Source of the DNA: Ardenticatenales bacterium
Lineage (GTDB): Bacteria; Chloroflexota; Anaerolineae; Ardenticatenales; Ardenticatenaceae
DNA: 19,457 nt
Assembly: GCA_013812995.1 (NCBI GenBank)
Contig: JACCSL010001064.1
Span: 1-19,457 of the forward strand
Direction: 5' to 3'
The position numbers and the translations under genes were made by a program. The notes under the pieces are model-generated. The model worked only from the letters and a program-made list of their open reading frames with translations. It did not search any database and was not told where the DNA came from. This document shows positions 6,797 to 13,795 of this stretch, piece after piece (within the stretch, counting starts at the first letter, position 1; the number at the start of each line of letters is the position of its first letter).

Positions 6797-8569
6797 ATGT
6801 TGAAAAATCACCTACGCCTCCTGATACGTGCGGGTCTGATTCGTGAGAGCGCGCCTGCCCCTGCATCAGACTATCTCTTTCGCCATGAACTGATGCAGGA
6901 TGTTGCCTATCACTCTCTGCTGCGGGAGGATCGCGTGCGCCTGCACCACGCGGTGGGGGAGAGCCTGGAGCAGATCTATGCCGGGCAGTTGGAGGAGTTT
7001 GCCTCTCTTCTCGCTCACCACTTTTACGAGGCGAACGCCAAAGAGCAGGCATTCAAATACTATGCTCTGGCGGCAGCCCAGGACGCACGCAGCTATGCTA
7101 GCGAGGAAGCCATCTTTCACTACAACCGCGCCCTCGCTCTCATCCCCGACGAGGGCGTGGAAGCCGGGGTGCTGCTTGACCTCTACCTGGGACGCGGCCG
7201 TGTGCTGGAGGTGTGCGGCCGATACGAGGAAGCATTGGCCGGCTACCGGGAGTTACTCGCGTTGGCAAATGCAAGGGGCAACTCAGCGATGGAACTTGCT
7301 GCGCTTATGGCGGCGGCTACCCTGCTCTCTACGCCAAACCCCGTTTACAACCCAGAAGAGGGGGAGGCGACGCTGAAGCGCGCGCTCCAGATCGCGACCA
7401 TTCTGGGCAAGCGCGAGGCAGAGGCACAGATTCTCTGGACTCTGCTGCTCCTTGTCCAATATTCGGCAGGCGACCCCGAGCGCGCCATCGCCTACGGGGA
7501 GCAGGCCCTACAGATTGCACGAACCCTCCACCTGCGGGGACGGCTCGCCTACATTCTGAACGATCTGCCCAGCCCCTACTGGATCACCGGGCGGCTGGAG
7601 GAGGCCCGCGCAGCGCAACGCGAGGCGGGCCAGTTGTGGGAAGAATTTGGCAATATCCCCATGTGGGTAGACAACCTGGAGGGGCGCGCACGCTTCTGCT
7701 TCACCTGTGGGGAGTATGACGAGGCGATTCGCCTGACCGAGCAGGCCTTGTCCCTGAGCCGATCCATTGACCACAAGTGGGGGCAGGTGCAGAGCCGCTT
7801 CTTCGTGGGCCACGTTTACATAGACACCGGCCGTCTTGGCGAGGCCATATCCCTGATGGAGGAAGCCGCGCAGCTTGCCGAGGAGGCGGGCCATACCCCT
7901 GTCCGCCTGGCGGTAACCACAGACCTGGGCTGGCTATACGGTACGTTGGGCGCAGTAGAGGAAGGGTTGACCCTCGCCGCCCGCGCCCTGGAGTGGGCTA
8001 GACCCCGCTTCGGCTACCTGCAATCCTGGCCCCTGTCGATTATGGCACGTCTGTACCTGCTCCAGGGAAACCTTGCCGAAGCAGAACGCGCGCTCGCGGA
8101 AAGCAAGCAATCGTATACCTCGAACCTGGACCTGGTGCTTATCCCCGTCTCTCACATGCTGGCTGTCGGCGAGGTCGCCCTGGCCGCGCATCGCCATGAC
8201 GAGGCGCTGGCTGCCTCGGATGACCTCCTCGCCTATCTTCGCAAGACCCACACGCGCGTCTTTGTCCCGGATGCGTTCCTGCTCCGGGCGCAAACGCTCC
8301 TGGTACAGCGCCAGGAAGACGGTGCCCGCCCTGCCCTGGAGGAAGCCCTGGCTCATGCAGAGACACTTGGTTCCCGACGTATCCTGTGGCGCATTCTGGC
8401 GCTGCTCGGGGAGCTGGAGGAACAGCAGGGCAACCACGAGGCAGCGCATGCCCGACGGCAGGCGGCGCGAGAGCATATCACCTACATCGTCGAGCAGATT
8501 CACCTGCCCACGCTACGACAAACCTTCCTTACCTCGCCTCCCGTTCGGACACTTTTTGCAGATAGTTGA
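6797..8569 (+). CDS. Headless winged-helix/TPR protein of the cyclase-AAA family (tail C)
   Basis: This 590-residue TPR-repeat protein begins only three bases after the previous stop (TGA-ATA-ATG) with no clear ribosome-binding site, so translational coupling is likely. It opens at the same module boundary as tails A and B: NHLRLLIRAGLIRES, then DYLFRHELMQDVAYHSLLRE and DRVRLHHAVGESLEQIY. TPR-like helices with the usual W/L-G-Y/F-A-P pattern follow, and it ends in LPTLRQTFLTSPPVRTLF, a typical family terminus. It is clearly more diverged from A and B than they are from each other. No catalytic domain is present. As with tail B, the family role is oligomerisation or ligand sensing for a STAND-like ATPase. 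Use as a separate subunit is inference. Confidence 0.82.
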   Translation: MLKNHLRLLIRAGLIRESAPAPASDYLFRHELMQDVAYHSLLREDRVRLHHAVGESLEQIYAGQLEEFASLLAHHFYEANAKEQAFKYYALAAAQDARSYASEEAIFHYNRALALIPDEGVEAGVLLDLYLGRGRVLEVCGRYEEALAGYRELLALANARGNSAMELAALMAAATLLSTPNPVYNPEEGEATLKRALQIATILGKREAEAQILWTLLLLVQYSAGDPERAIAYGEQALQIARTLHLRGRLAYILNDLPSPYWITGRLEEARAAQREAGQLWEEFGNIPMWVDNLEGRARFCFTCGEYDEAIRLTEQALSLSRSIDHKWGQVQSRFFVGHVYIDTGRLGEAISLMEEAAQLAEEAGHTPVRLAVTTDLGWLYGTLGAVEEGLTLAARALEWARPRFGYLQSWPLSIMARLYLLQGNLAEAERALAESKQSYTSNLDLVLIPVSHMLAVGEVALAAHRHDEALAASDDLLAYLRKTHTRVFVPDAFLLRAQTLLVQRQEDGARPALEEALAHAETLGSRRILWRILALLGELEEQQGNHEAAHARRQAAREHITYIVEQIHLPTLRQTFLTSPPVRTLFADS

Positions 8570-8618
8570 ATTGGCGTTGATTAACTGTTGATGTCGCGCC
8601 GTCTTTTCTGCTACAGTG

Positions 8619-8664
8619 GCCCCACCTAAATCAGCAAAGGCAACTATTGCGTGATGGGTGGGGC
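8619..8664 (+). terminator. Weak hairpin after the TPR operon
   Basis: gccccacc (8619-8626) is the reverse complement of ggtggggc (8657-8664), giving an 8-bp GC-rich stem with a 30-base loop about 50 bases after the last stop codon. There is no T-run, so any termination role is uncertain. The right arm overlaps the synthetase-like fragment that begins at 8647, so the pairing may be accidental. Confidence 0.2.
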
Positions 8665-8817
8665 ACCGTGCAAATCGTTGTCGAGGGCGGGGAGGAGATC
8701 CGCGTGCTGCCTGAGTCTGTCATTGAGGGTCGGGGCCAGGTTCGGGCGCAGCCGCAGGCCCCGGAGGGCATCGAGATCGCAAGGCCGCAGATTTGCGTCA
8801 TTACTAAAAGTGCGGTC
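8647..8817 (+). pseudogene. Fragment of a class II aminoacyl-tRNA synthetase OB fold (AspRS/AsnRS-like)
   Basis: The 57 residues read from 8647 in frame begin LRDGWGTVQIVVEG, continue with LPESVIEGRGQVRAQPQ and APEGIEIARPQICVIT, and then lose all resemblance. This is the layout of the N-terminal anticodon-binding OB fold of archaeal-type aspartyl/asparaginyl-tRNA synthetases: a strand ending 'LRD..G.VQ', a helix, 'ESVV.V.G.V...P.A..G.EI' and a final strand. The rest of the OB fold, the catalytic domain and a proper start are missing, so it cannot be a working enzyme. The hydrophobic/polar pattern, not an alignment, supports the call. Codon use is GC-rich like the neighbours. It is read as a relic of a lost synthetase gene or of a partial duplication. 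Confidence 0.5.
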
Positions 8818-8820
8818 AGC

Positions 8821-8849
8821 ATGACTCCAGCGTCGGTACTCCCTATAAT
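8821..8849 (+). promoter_or_regulatory. Possible sigma-70-like promoter
   Basis: atgact (8821-8826, 4 of 6 to TTGACA) lies exactly 17 bases before a perfect TATAAT (8844-8849). It points toward the PHP fragment and the large secreted-protein gene. Transcription from it would give that gene a leader of nearly 300 bases containing the fragment. It may have served the gene from which the PHP fragment derives. Confidence 0.35.
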
Positions 8850-8883
8850 CCCCCTCCGTTTTTCATTGGTTTCACCGCTACCG

Positions 8884-9045
8884 CCACTCTCATAGTACAA
8901 CTCTTCCTAACGAGAGCGGATACTGACAGCAGCAGAGACAGCGAGCCGCCCCAGCGCGTTCCTGGCTCTGGTGGGCTTCGAGTGGACATACCGCACCGAG
9001 GGTCACGCCAACGTCTTCCTCACGGTGGATGATGCCACCAATGCC
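8884..9045 (+). pseudogene. PHP-domain gene fragment, paralogous to the interior of the next gene
   Basis: From about 8935 the plus strand reads ETASRPSAFLALVGFEWT and then YRTEGHANVFLTVDDA. The PHP domain of the downstream protein (bases about 11734-11900) reads EEASRPGEFLALVGFEWT and HRTEGHANVFLTADDA. By hand count 58 of 66 bases match between 8971-9036 and the corresponding stretch. Weaker similarity, with at least one frame change, extends left to an HSH motif near 8884. Similarity stops abruptly near 9045. The reading frame happens to run on into the downstream gene, so a start at the GTG at 8971 would be a false extension. Five of the seven changed codons are synonymous, suggesting the source gene was under selection before it was broken. 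Confidence 0.75.
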
Positions 9046-9147
9046 CGCCTTAAAATTTACGCACCAATCCACGATTTTCACCCAAGAGACGTTTTGCTGC
9101 TTCTGTTGGCATTTGGTTGTAGCAAATACTTTTTTGGGAGAACTCGG

Positions 9148-12100
9148 ATGAACACGTCTCGCTTGCTCACCTTCGTACTTGTCTTGCTCTGCGTGGCCTT
9201 GCTCACTACCCCTGCCTGGTCGCAGGGAAGCGAGGTGCGGCTGAATGAGTTTATGGCGGCTCCCCGATTCGTTGATTGGGATGGTGACGGCATCGCCAGC
9301 GCGGACGATGAATGGATTGAACTCCACAATTCCTCGGGCGCGCCGGTAGACCTCACAGGCTGGCAGCTCGATGACATCGAGGGGGGTGGCAGCGTACCGT
9401 ATGTGATTCCACCCGGTACTACGATTGACGCCGGGGGATTTCTGGTACTCTTCAAGTGGCAGAGTGGCGTCGCCCTGAACAATGGCAGCGACGATGTGCG
9501 GCTGCTTCGCCCGGATGGCACTGTGGCGGACATGGATCGATACCCATCGCAGCCCAACGATCAGAGCCGCGCTCGTGACGGGGCAGGAACCTGGCAGAAC
9601 AACCAGGTTCCTACCCCCGGCCAGCCCAATGTTCCTCCCCCTGCTGAGGCCCCAACCCTCACCCCTGTTCCCCCGCCCCTCACGCCAACCCTCACCGCGA
9701 CCTTGCCGCTGCCCGTAGAGACCATGCTTCCCTCGCCCACGGCGGAAGGAGAACCCATCTACACGGCGACACCCTTCCCGACCGAAACCATCACCGAGAC
9801 GCTTCCTACCCCTACAGAGAGCCCGACGCTGACGGCCATCCCCACGGAGACAGCAACGCCGCTGCCCTTCACCCTGCTCATCAATGAGTTTTTGCCAGCG
9901 CCCCGCGCGGTGGACTGGGACGGAGATGGAAGCGTTAACACCGACGACGAGTGGATCGAGTTCTACAACCCCCAGGCGTTTGCCGTGGACCTCTCAGGTT
10001 GGAAGGTAGACGATGTGGCCGGGGGTGGAAGCGCGCCCTACACTTTTCCGGTGGGAACCACCGTGGAGGCACGGGGCTTTCTCCTGCTGTTCCATCGCGA
10101 GAGCCGCGTGGCTTTGAACAATGGCAGTGACGATGTGCGCCTGCTTCGACCGGACGGGAGTGAGGCGATGCGGGCCTCCTACGGCAGCAGCCAGAATGAT
10201 GGCTCCTGGTCCCTTGACGATGTCGGAGGCTGGCAGAGCGATTGGACTCCCTCGCCGGGCCAACCCAACCAGCCACCCATTCCGACCCCCACGCCTGTTC
10301 CGACAGAGACACGCACACCCTCGCCCACGCGCACGCCCTCGCCCACGCGCACAGCGACGATGACAAAGACGCCCTCGCCCACGCGCGCGGCAACACTCAC
10401 CCGCACACCTCGCCCCACGCGCACAGCGAATCCCACGCGCACAGCGACGATGACGAAGACGCCCTCGCCCACGCGTACTGCAACGATGACCCGCACGCCG
10501 AGCCCCACCCGAACGCCTACCCCGACGCGGACGGCGACGGTCACGGCAATTCCTGGCCTGTCGCCCACCGCAACCGCGCTCCCTGAGGGTCTCCGGCTGA
10601 ACGAGGTCATGGCGCGCCCCGGTCAGGATTGGAATGGGGACGGGGTGGCAGACAGCAACGATGAGTATATCGAACTCATCAATCTGGCAGAGCAGCCGTG
10701 GAATCTCTCCGGTCTGCTGCTGGATGACGCAGCGGGCGGTTCCAAGCCTTTTGAACTCAGCGGTATCCTCGATGCAGGCGGCATCGCGCTGTTCTTTCGC
10801 AGCGAAACCGGCCTCGTGCTGAACGATAGCGGAGGCGAGAGCGCCCGATTGCTTTCACCCGCGAGCGAGCTCATTGACGAGTTTGCTTATACCAGCGCCG
10901 CCCGCGATGCGGCGTGGTCACGAGATGAAGATGATATATGGCACGAGGAGTGGCCCGCCTCGCCTGGTCTCCCCAACCAGCCCGCTGTCCCAATGCCCTT
11001 CCCGACTCCCGGCGCTGAGGTCAAGCTTCTCATCAGCGAGGTGCTCTATCATGGCACCATCGCCGGGCAGGGCGACGAGTTTGTGGAACTATGGAACCCC
11101 ACCGATCAGGTCATCAGCCTGGCAGGGTGGCGAATTGGCGACGAAGAGACAGAACTGGGCAATGAGGGAATGTATCGCTTCCCCGCAGACGCGCAGTTAG
11201 AATCGGAAGGCACATTGCTTATAGCTCGTCAGGCGGATGCCTTCTTCGTGCGCTTTGGGCGCTGGCCCGACTTCGCCTTCCGCGCCTCAGCCAGCGCCAA
11301 CGAGATACCATTGCTGGAGCGGGACGCCTCGTGGGGGAGTGGACACTGGTCGCTCACCGACACGGGCGACGAGGTACTGCTTCTAGACCCCTGGCAGCGC
11401 GTGGCAGATCGCCTCGCCTTCCGCAACGGCGACTTCGAGGCGCTAGGGCTCACCGGCCACGACATCTCGGCTACGGCTCCGCGCGCGATGCATCCGCTTG
11501 GCACGCTCCGCACGGATCACGTCAATGATTGGATCGTCTACGATCAACCCACCCCTGGCACGCCCTACACCATCCCGGAGAGTGTAGCGCCATCCCTTGG
11601 CCCGGATTTTGGCGGCCTGCGCGCCGCATGGGGTTCCCTTCACTCGCACTCGACCTACAGCGATGGCAGTGGTCCCGCCGAGTTGGCCTTCGCGGTGGCA
11701 CGGGCCAACGGAATGAACTTTATGGGGCTCAGCGATCATTCCCATTGGTATTCGAACCAGGAGCGAGATCGGATGCTGGCAGCGGCTGAGGAGGCCAGTC
11801 GGCCCGGCGAATTCCTGGCCCTGGTAGGCTTCGAGTGGACGCACCGCACCGAGGGGCACGCCAACGTCTTCCTGACAGCCGATGATGCCAGCCGCGAGCG
11901 CCCCGATGGCGAGAGCCTGGCAGCCTTCTATGAGTGGCTGGCTGAGCGACCAGAGGCCATCGCCACGTTCAACCATCCCTTTGAGGGGAATTTTGCCAAC
12001 TTCGAGCCAGAACCAGCGGTCCACTCGCAGGTCGTGGGGCTAGAGGTGGGCAACGGCTATGACAGCCGCTACCTACGCTTCGAGGAGGGCTACTGGCAGG

Positions 12101-13626
12101 CGCTCCGCCAGGGGTGGCATATCGGCGCGATGGGCAACCTTGATAGCGAGAGCGCTAACTGGGGAGCCGAGGGAGCGCTCCGCACAGGGGTCCTGCTGCC
12201 CACCCTGACGCAGGAGAATCTCATTGACGCCCTACGTGCGCGTCGCACCTTCGCCACGGAGGATGCCAATCTTGCGATTGTCCTGCGCTCCGGCGATGTC
12301 TGGATGGGGGGCACCGTCGAGTCCGGCACCCTTACCCTGTCCGTTCTCGTCAGTGACCCCGATGGGGAACCGCTACGGCTGGAACTGCTGCGCGATGGCG
12401 CGGTTCTCCAAAGCCAGGAACTCGTTGCCGGGGCCATGCCCCAGAGCTGGGAGCGGTCCGTGGATGCCCAGCCAGGAGACATCTTCGTGGCGCGCGTCGT
12501 GCAGGCCGATGGCGACTACGCCTGGAGCAGCCCCCTGTGGGTCGAAGGCGAGGCCGTGCCACCCGCGCTGCTCTTGACTGAGGTGCTCGCCGCGCCCAAA
12601 AGCGTGGACTGGGATGCGGATGGTGAGGCAACGTTCCGCGACGAGTGGATCGAACTATACAACGCGGGCGACCGCCCTATCTCCCTGGAGGGCTGGAAGC
12701 TACAAAAAGAAAGCTTTGGCTATACCTTCCCCGCGGATGCCACCATCGAGCCCGGCCAGTACCTCGTCATGCATCAGCAGGTGACAAAGCTTTCCCTCTC
12801 CAACACGGAGGAGACGATTCGCCTTATTTCTCCGGATGGGCAGGAAGTAGACAGTGTCCAGGTGACGTTCCAGGGATATGATCGCTCCAAGGCGCGCTGC
12901 GAGGGCATCTGGCAGGAGAAACGTACTCCCACACCGGGCGCAGGCTGCACGTTCATGGAAACACCGCCCTCAGAGGATGAAGAGGAAGAGGAGGAGGACG
13001 CCTCGCCTGATGCAACCCCGTCCATTGAGCCTATCGGCGATGCCCGCGCTCTGCCCGTGGAGAGCCGCGTCACCATCGAGGGAGTAATCATTGCCCAGCC
13101 AGGAACCTTCGACGCCACAAGCCTGTATGTACAGGATGATACGGGAGGCATTCGGGTCTATAGCAAGACGGGACTGGAGGGGCTCAAGGTGGGGGATCGG
13201 GTCCGCCTGACGGGCTACCTCAAACTGCATTATGGCGAGGTGGAACTGAGTGTTCCCGCCTCGAAGCCTGTCGACCTCCTGGGGCGGAGCGAGATTGTTC
13301 AGCCCCTCGTCATCGAACCCGGTAGCCTGAGCGAGCATCCGGGGCAACTGGTGCAGGTGGTGGGCCGCGTCGAGGGCTGGCGTGGGGAGAACTGGTTCCT
13401 TGATGATGGCGTCGAGAGCCTCTACATCTACCATGACCGCGAAACAGGGGTAGCGCGCCCCGACCTCAAGCGGAGAGAAATCCGCTCCGTCGTCGGCATC
13501 GTCGGCTGGAGCGAGGCGGGGCCGCGTCTCATGCCCCGCACACCCGGCGACCTCACCCCGCCCTCCGGCGGCGGCGCGAGCGACGATGGCTCACCGCCCC
13601 GCTTCCTCCCGAATACGGGGAAGTAG
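9148..13626 (+). CDS. Secreted multi-domain protein: five lamin-tail domains, PHP phosphoesterase domain and OB-like domain
   Basis: This 1492-residue exported protein starts at ATG 9148, because a signal peptide (MNTSRLLTFVLVLLCVALL to AWSQG) begins there and gggag lies 7 bases upstream. Approximate order: LTD1 28-160; Thr/Pro linker; LTD2 242-372; Thr/Pro/Arg linker 377-478; LTD3 481-615; LTD4 626-810; PHP domain 830-1050 with HSHSTYSDG, SDHSH, EGHANVF, FNHP and GNLDSE; a beta-rich stretch to ~1136; LTD5 1140-1265; an acidic linker; an OB-like domain from ~1292 (VTIEGVIIAQPG, LYVQDDTGGIRVYS, GDRVRLTGYL). PHP domains are metal-dependent phosphoesterases. Lamin-tail domains in secreted bacterial proteins often accompany nucleases or surface enzymes. 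The likely role is extracellular phosphate-ester or nucleic-acid hydrolysis, but the substrate is unknown. Four LTDs carry a DxDxDG acidic loop. The chain ends LPNTGK, a sortase-like pentapeptide with no following hydrophobic segment. Confidence 0.85.
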   Translation: MNTSRLLTFVLVLLCVALLTTPAWSQGSEVRLNEFMAAPRFVDWDGDGIASADDEWIELHNSSGAPVDLTGWQLDDIEGGGSVPYVIPPGTTIDAGGFLVLFKWQSGVALNNGSDDVRLLRPDGTVADMDRYPSQPNDQSRARDGAGTWQNNQVPTPGQPNVPPPAEAPTLTPVPPPLTPTLTATLPLPVETMLPSPTAEGEPIYTATPFPTETITETLPTPTESPTLTAIPTETATPLPFTLLINEFLPAPRAVDWDGDGSVNTDDEWIEFYNPQAFAVDLSGWKVDDVAGGGSAPYTFPVGTTVEARGFLLLFHRESRVALNNGSDDVRLLRPDGSEAMRASYGSSQNDGSWSLDDVGGWQSDWTPSPGQPNQPPIPTPTPVPTETRTPSPTRTPSPTRTATMTKTPSPTRAATLTRTPRPTRTANPTRTATMTKTPSPTRTATMTRTPSPTRTPTPTRTATVTAIPGLSPTATALPEGLRLNEVMARPGQDWNGDGVADSNDEYIELINLAEQPWNLSGLLLDDAAGGSKPFELSGILDAGGIALFFRSETGLVLNDSGGESARLLSPASELIDEFAYTSAARDAAWSRDEDDIWHEEWPASPGLPNQPAVPMPFPTPGAEVKLLISEVLYHGTIAGQGDEFVELWNPTDQVISLAGWRIGDEETELGNEGMYRFPADAQLESEGTLLIARQADAFFVRFGRWPDFAFRASASANEIPLLERDASWGSGHWSLTDTGDEVLLLDPWQRVADRLAFRNGDFEALGLTGHDISATAPRAMHPLGTLRTDHVNDWIVYDQPTPGTPYTIPESVAPSLGPDFGGLRAAWGSLHSHSTYSDGSGPAELAFAVARANGMNFMGLSDHSHWYSNQERDRMLAAAEEASRPGEFLALVGFEWTHRTEGHANVFLTADDASRERPDGESLAAFYEWLAERPEAIATFNHPFEGNFANFEPEPAVHSQVVGLEVGNGYDSRYLRFEEGYWQALRQGWHIGAMGNLDSESANWGAEGALRTGVLLPTLTQENLIDALRARRTFATEDANLAIVLRSGDVWMGGTVESGTLTLSVLVSDPDGEPLRLELLRDGAVLQSQELVAGAMPQSWERSVDAQPGDIFVARVVQADGDYAWSSPLWVEGEAVPPALLLTEVLAAPKSVDWDADGEATFRDEWIELYNAGDRPISLEGWKLQKESFGYTFPADATIEPGQYLVMHQQVTKLSLSNTEETIRLISPDGQEVDSVQVTFQGYDRSKARCEGIWQEKRTPTPGAGCTFMETPPSEDEEEEEEDASPDATPSIEPIGDARALPVESRVTIEGVIIAQPGTFDATSLYVQDDTGGIRVYSKTGLEGLKVGDRVRLTGYLKLHYGEVELSVPASKPVDLLGRSEIVQPLVIEPGSLSEHPGQLVQVVGRVEGWRGENWFLDDGVESLYIYHDRETGVARPDLKRREIRSVVGIVGWSEAGPRLMPRTPGDLTPPSGGGASDDGSPPRFLPNTGK
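10311..10548 (+). repeat. Low-complexity repeat encoding a Thr/Pro/Arg linker
   Basis: Imperfect tandem units of about 18-21 bases, built on acgccctcgcccacgcg and cacagcgacgatgac, encode PSPTRT/ATMTKT-type peptides between LTD2 and LTD3. The protein segment is an extended, probably O-glycosylated spacer as seen in many secreted Chloroflexota proteins. The near-identical units could change copy number by slippage. Confidence 0.8.
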
Positions 13627-13627
13627 C

Positions 13628-13785
13628 AGTCAGCTTTCAGCCGGAAGGGCGGATTCAAACCTGCCCTTCCTTTTTTATCGAACAGTTGCCAATCGAAGCA
13701 GCCCTCACTACACTCGCTATCTACAATCACCATGCTCAGCGTCCAGCCCATTGCCGTTGGCTGACCGCTGAGTGCTGAAAGCTGA
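13628..13785. repeat. Intergenic inverted-repeat element, copy 2 (GCTGA-type)
   Basis: tcagctttcagc (13630-13641) is the exact 12-base reverse complement of gctgaaagctga (13774-13785), and tcagcc (13637-13642) also pairs with ggctga (13759-13764). The left arm begins one base after the stop codon of the secreted-protein gene. The right arm ends 10 bases before the moaDE start. It shares gctttcagcc and gaccgctga with the element at 1501-1582. The interior differs between copies and here holds a terminator. No ORF lies inside. Confidence 0.65.
13643..13676 (+). terminator. Rho-independent terminator
   Basis: The stem ggaagggc (13643-13650) and gcccttcc (13663-13670) encloses a 12-base loop and is followed at once by six T (13671-13676). 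It lies 17 bases after the stop codon of the secreted-protein gene and should end its transcript. Confidence 0.88.
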
Positions 13786-13795
13786 GTGTCTCTCT

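Noticed and set aside
8631..8900. 89-residue minus-strand ORF in the gene-poor gap
   Set aside because: Low-complexity, family-less translation lying antisense to the synthetase-like fragment, which gives a meaningful protein on the plus strand.
8971..9147. N-terminal extension of the secreted protein from the GTG at 8971
   Set aside because: It would translate a PHP fragment ahead of a classic signal peptide. The signal peptide Met at 9148 has its own ribosome-binding site.
9046..9147. Promoter within the AT-richer stretch before the secreted protein (ttggca 9106-9111, tacttt 9127-9132)
   Set aside because: The 15-base spacing is short, and the -10 would abut the ribosome-binding site, leaving almost no leader.
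10311..10548. Possible CRISPR-like array
   Set aside because: The units are contiguous, imperfect and encode an in-frame Thr/Pro/Arg linker, with no unique spacers.
13722..13727. TACAAT as a promoter -10 box for moaDE
   Set aside because: No -35-like hexamer at 16-18 bases upstream. ttgcca at 13686 is 30 bases away.
13772..13795. Upstream GTG start for the MoaD-MoaE fusion
   Set aside because: The eight extra residues are encoded by the repeat arm and precede the normal MoaD N-terminus at ATG 13796.
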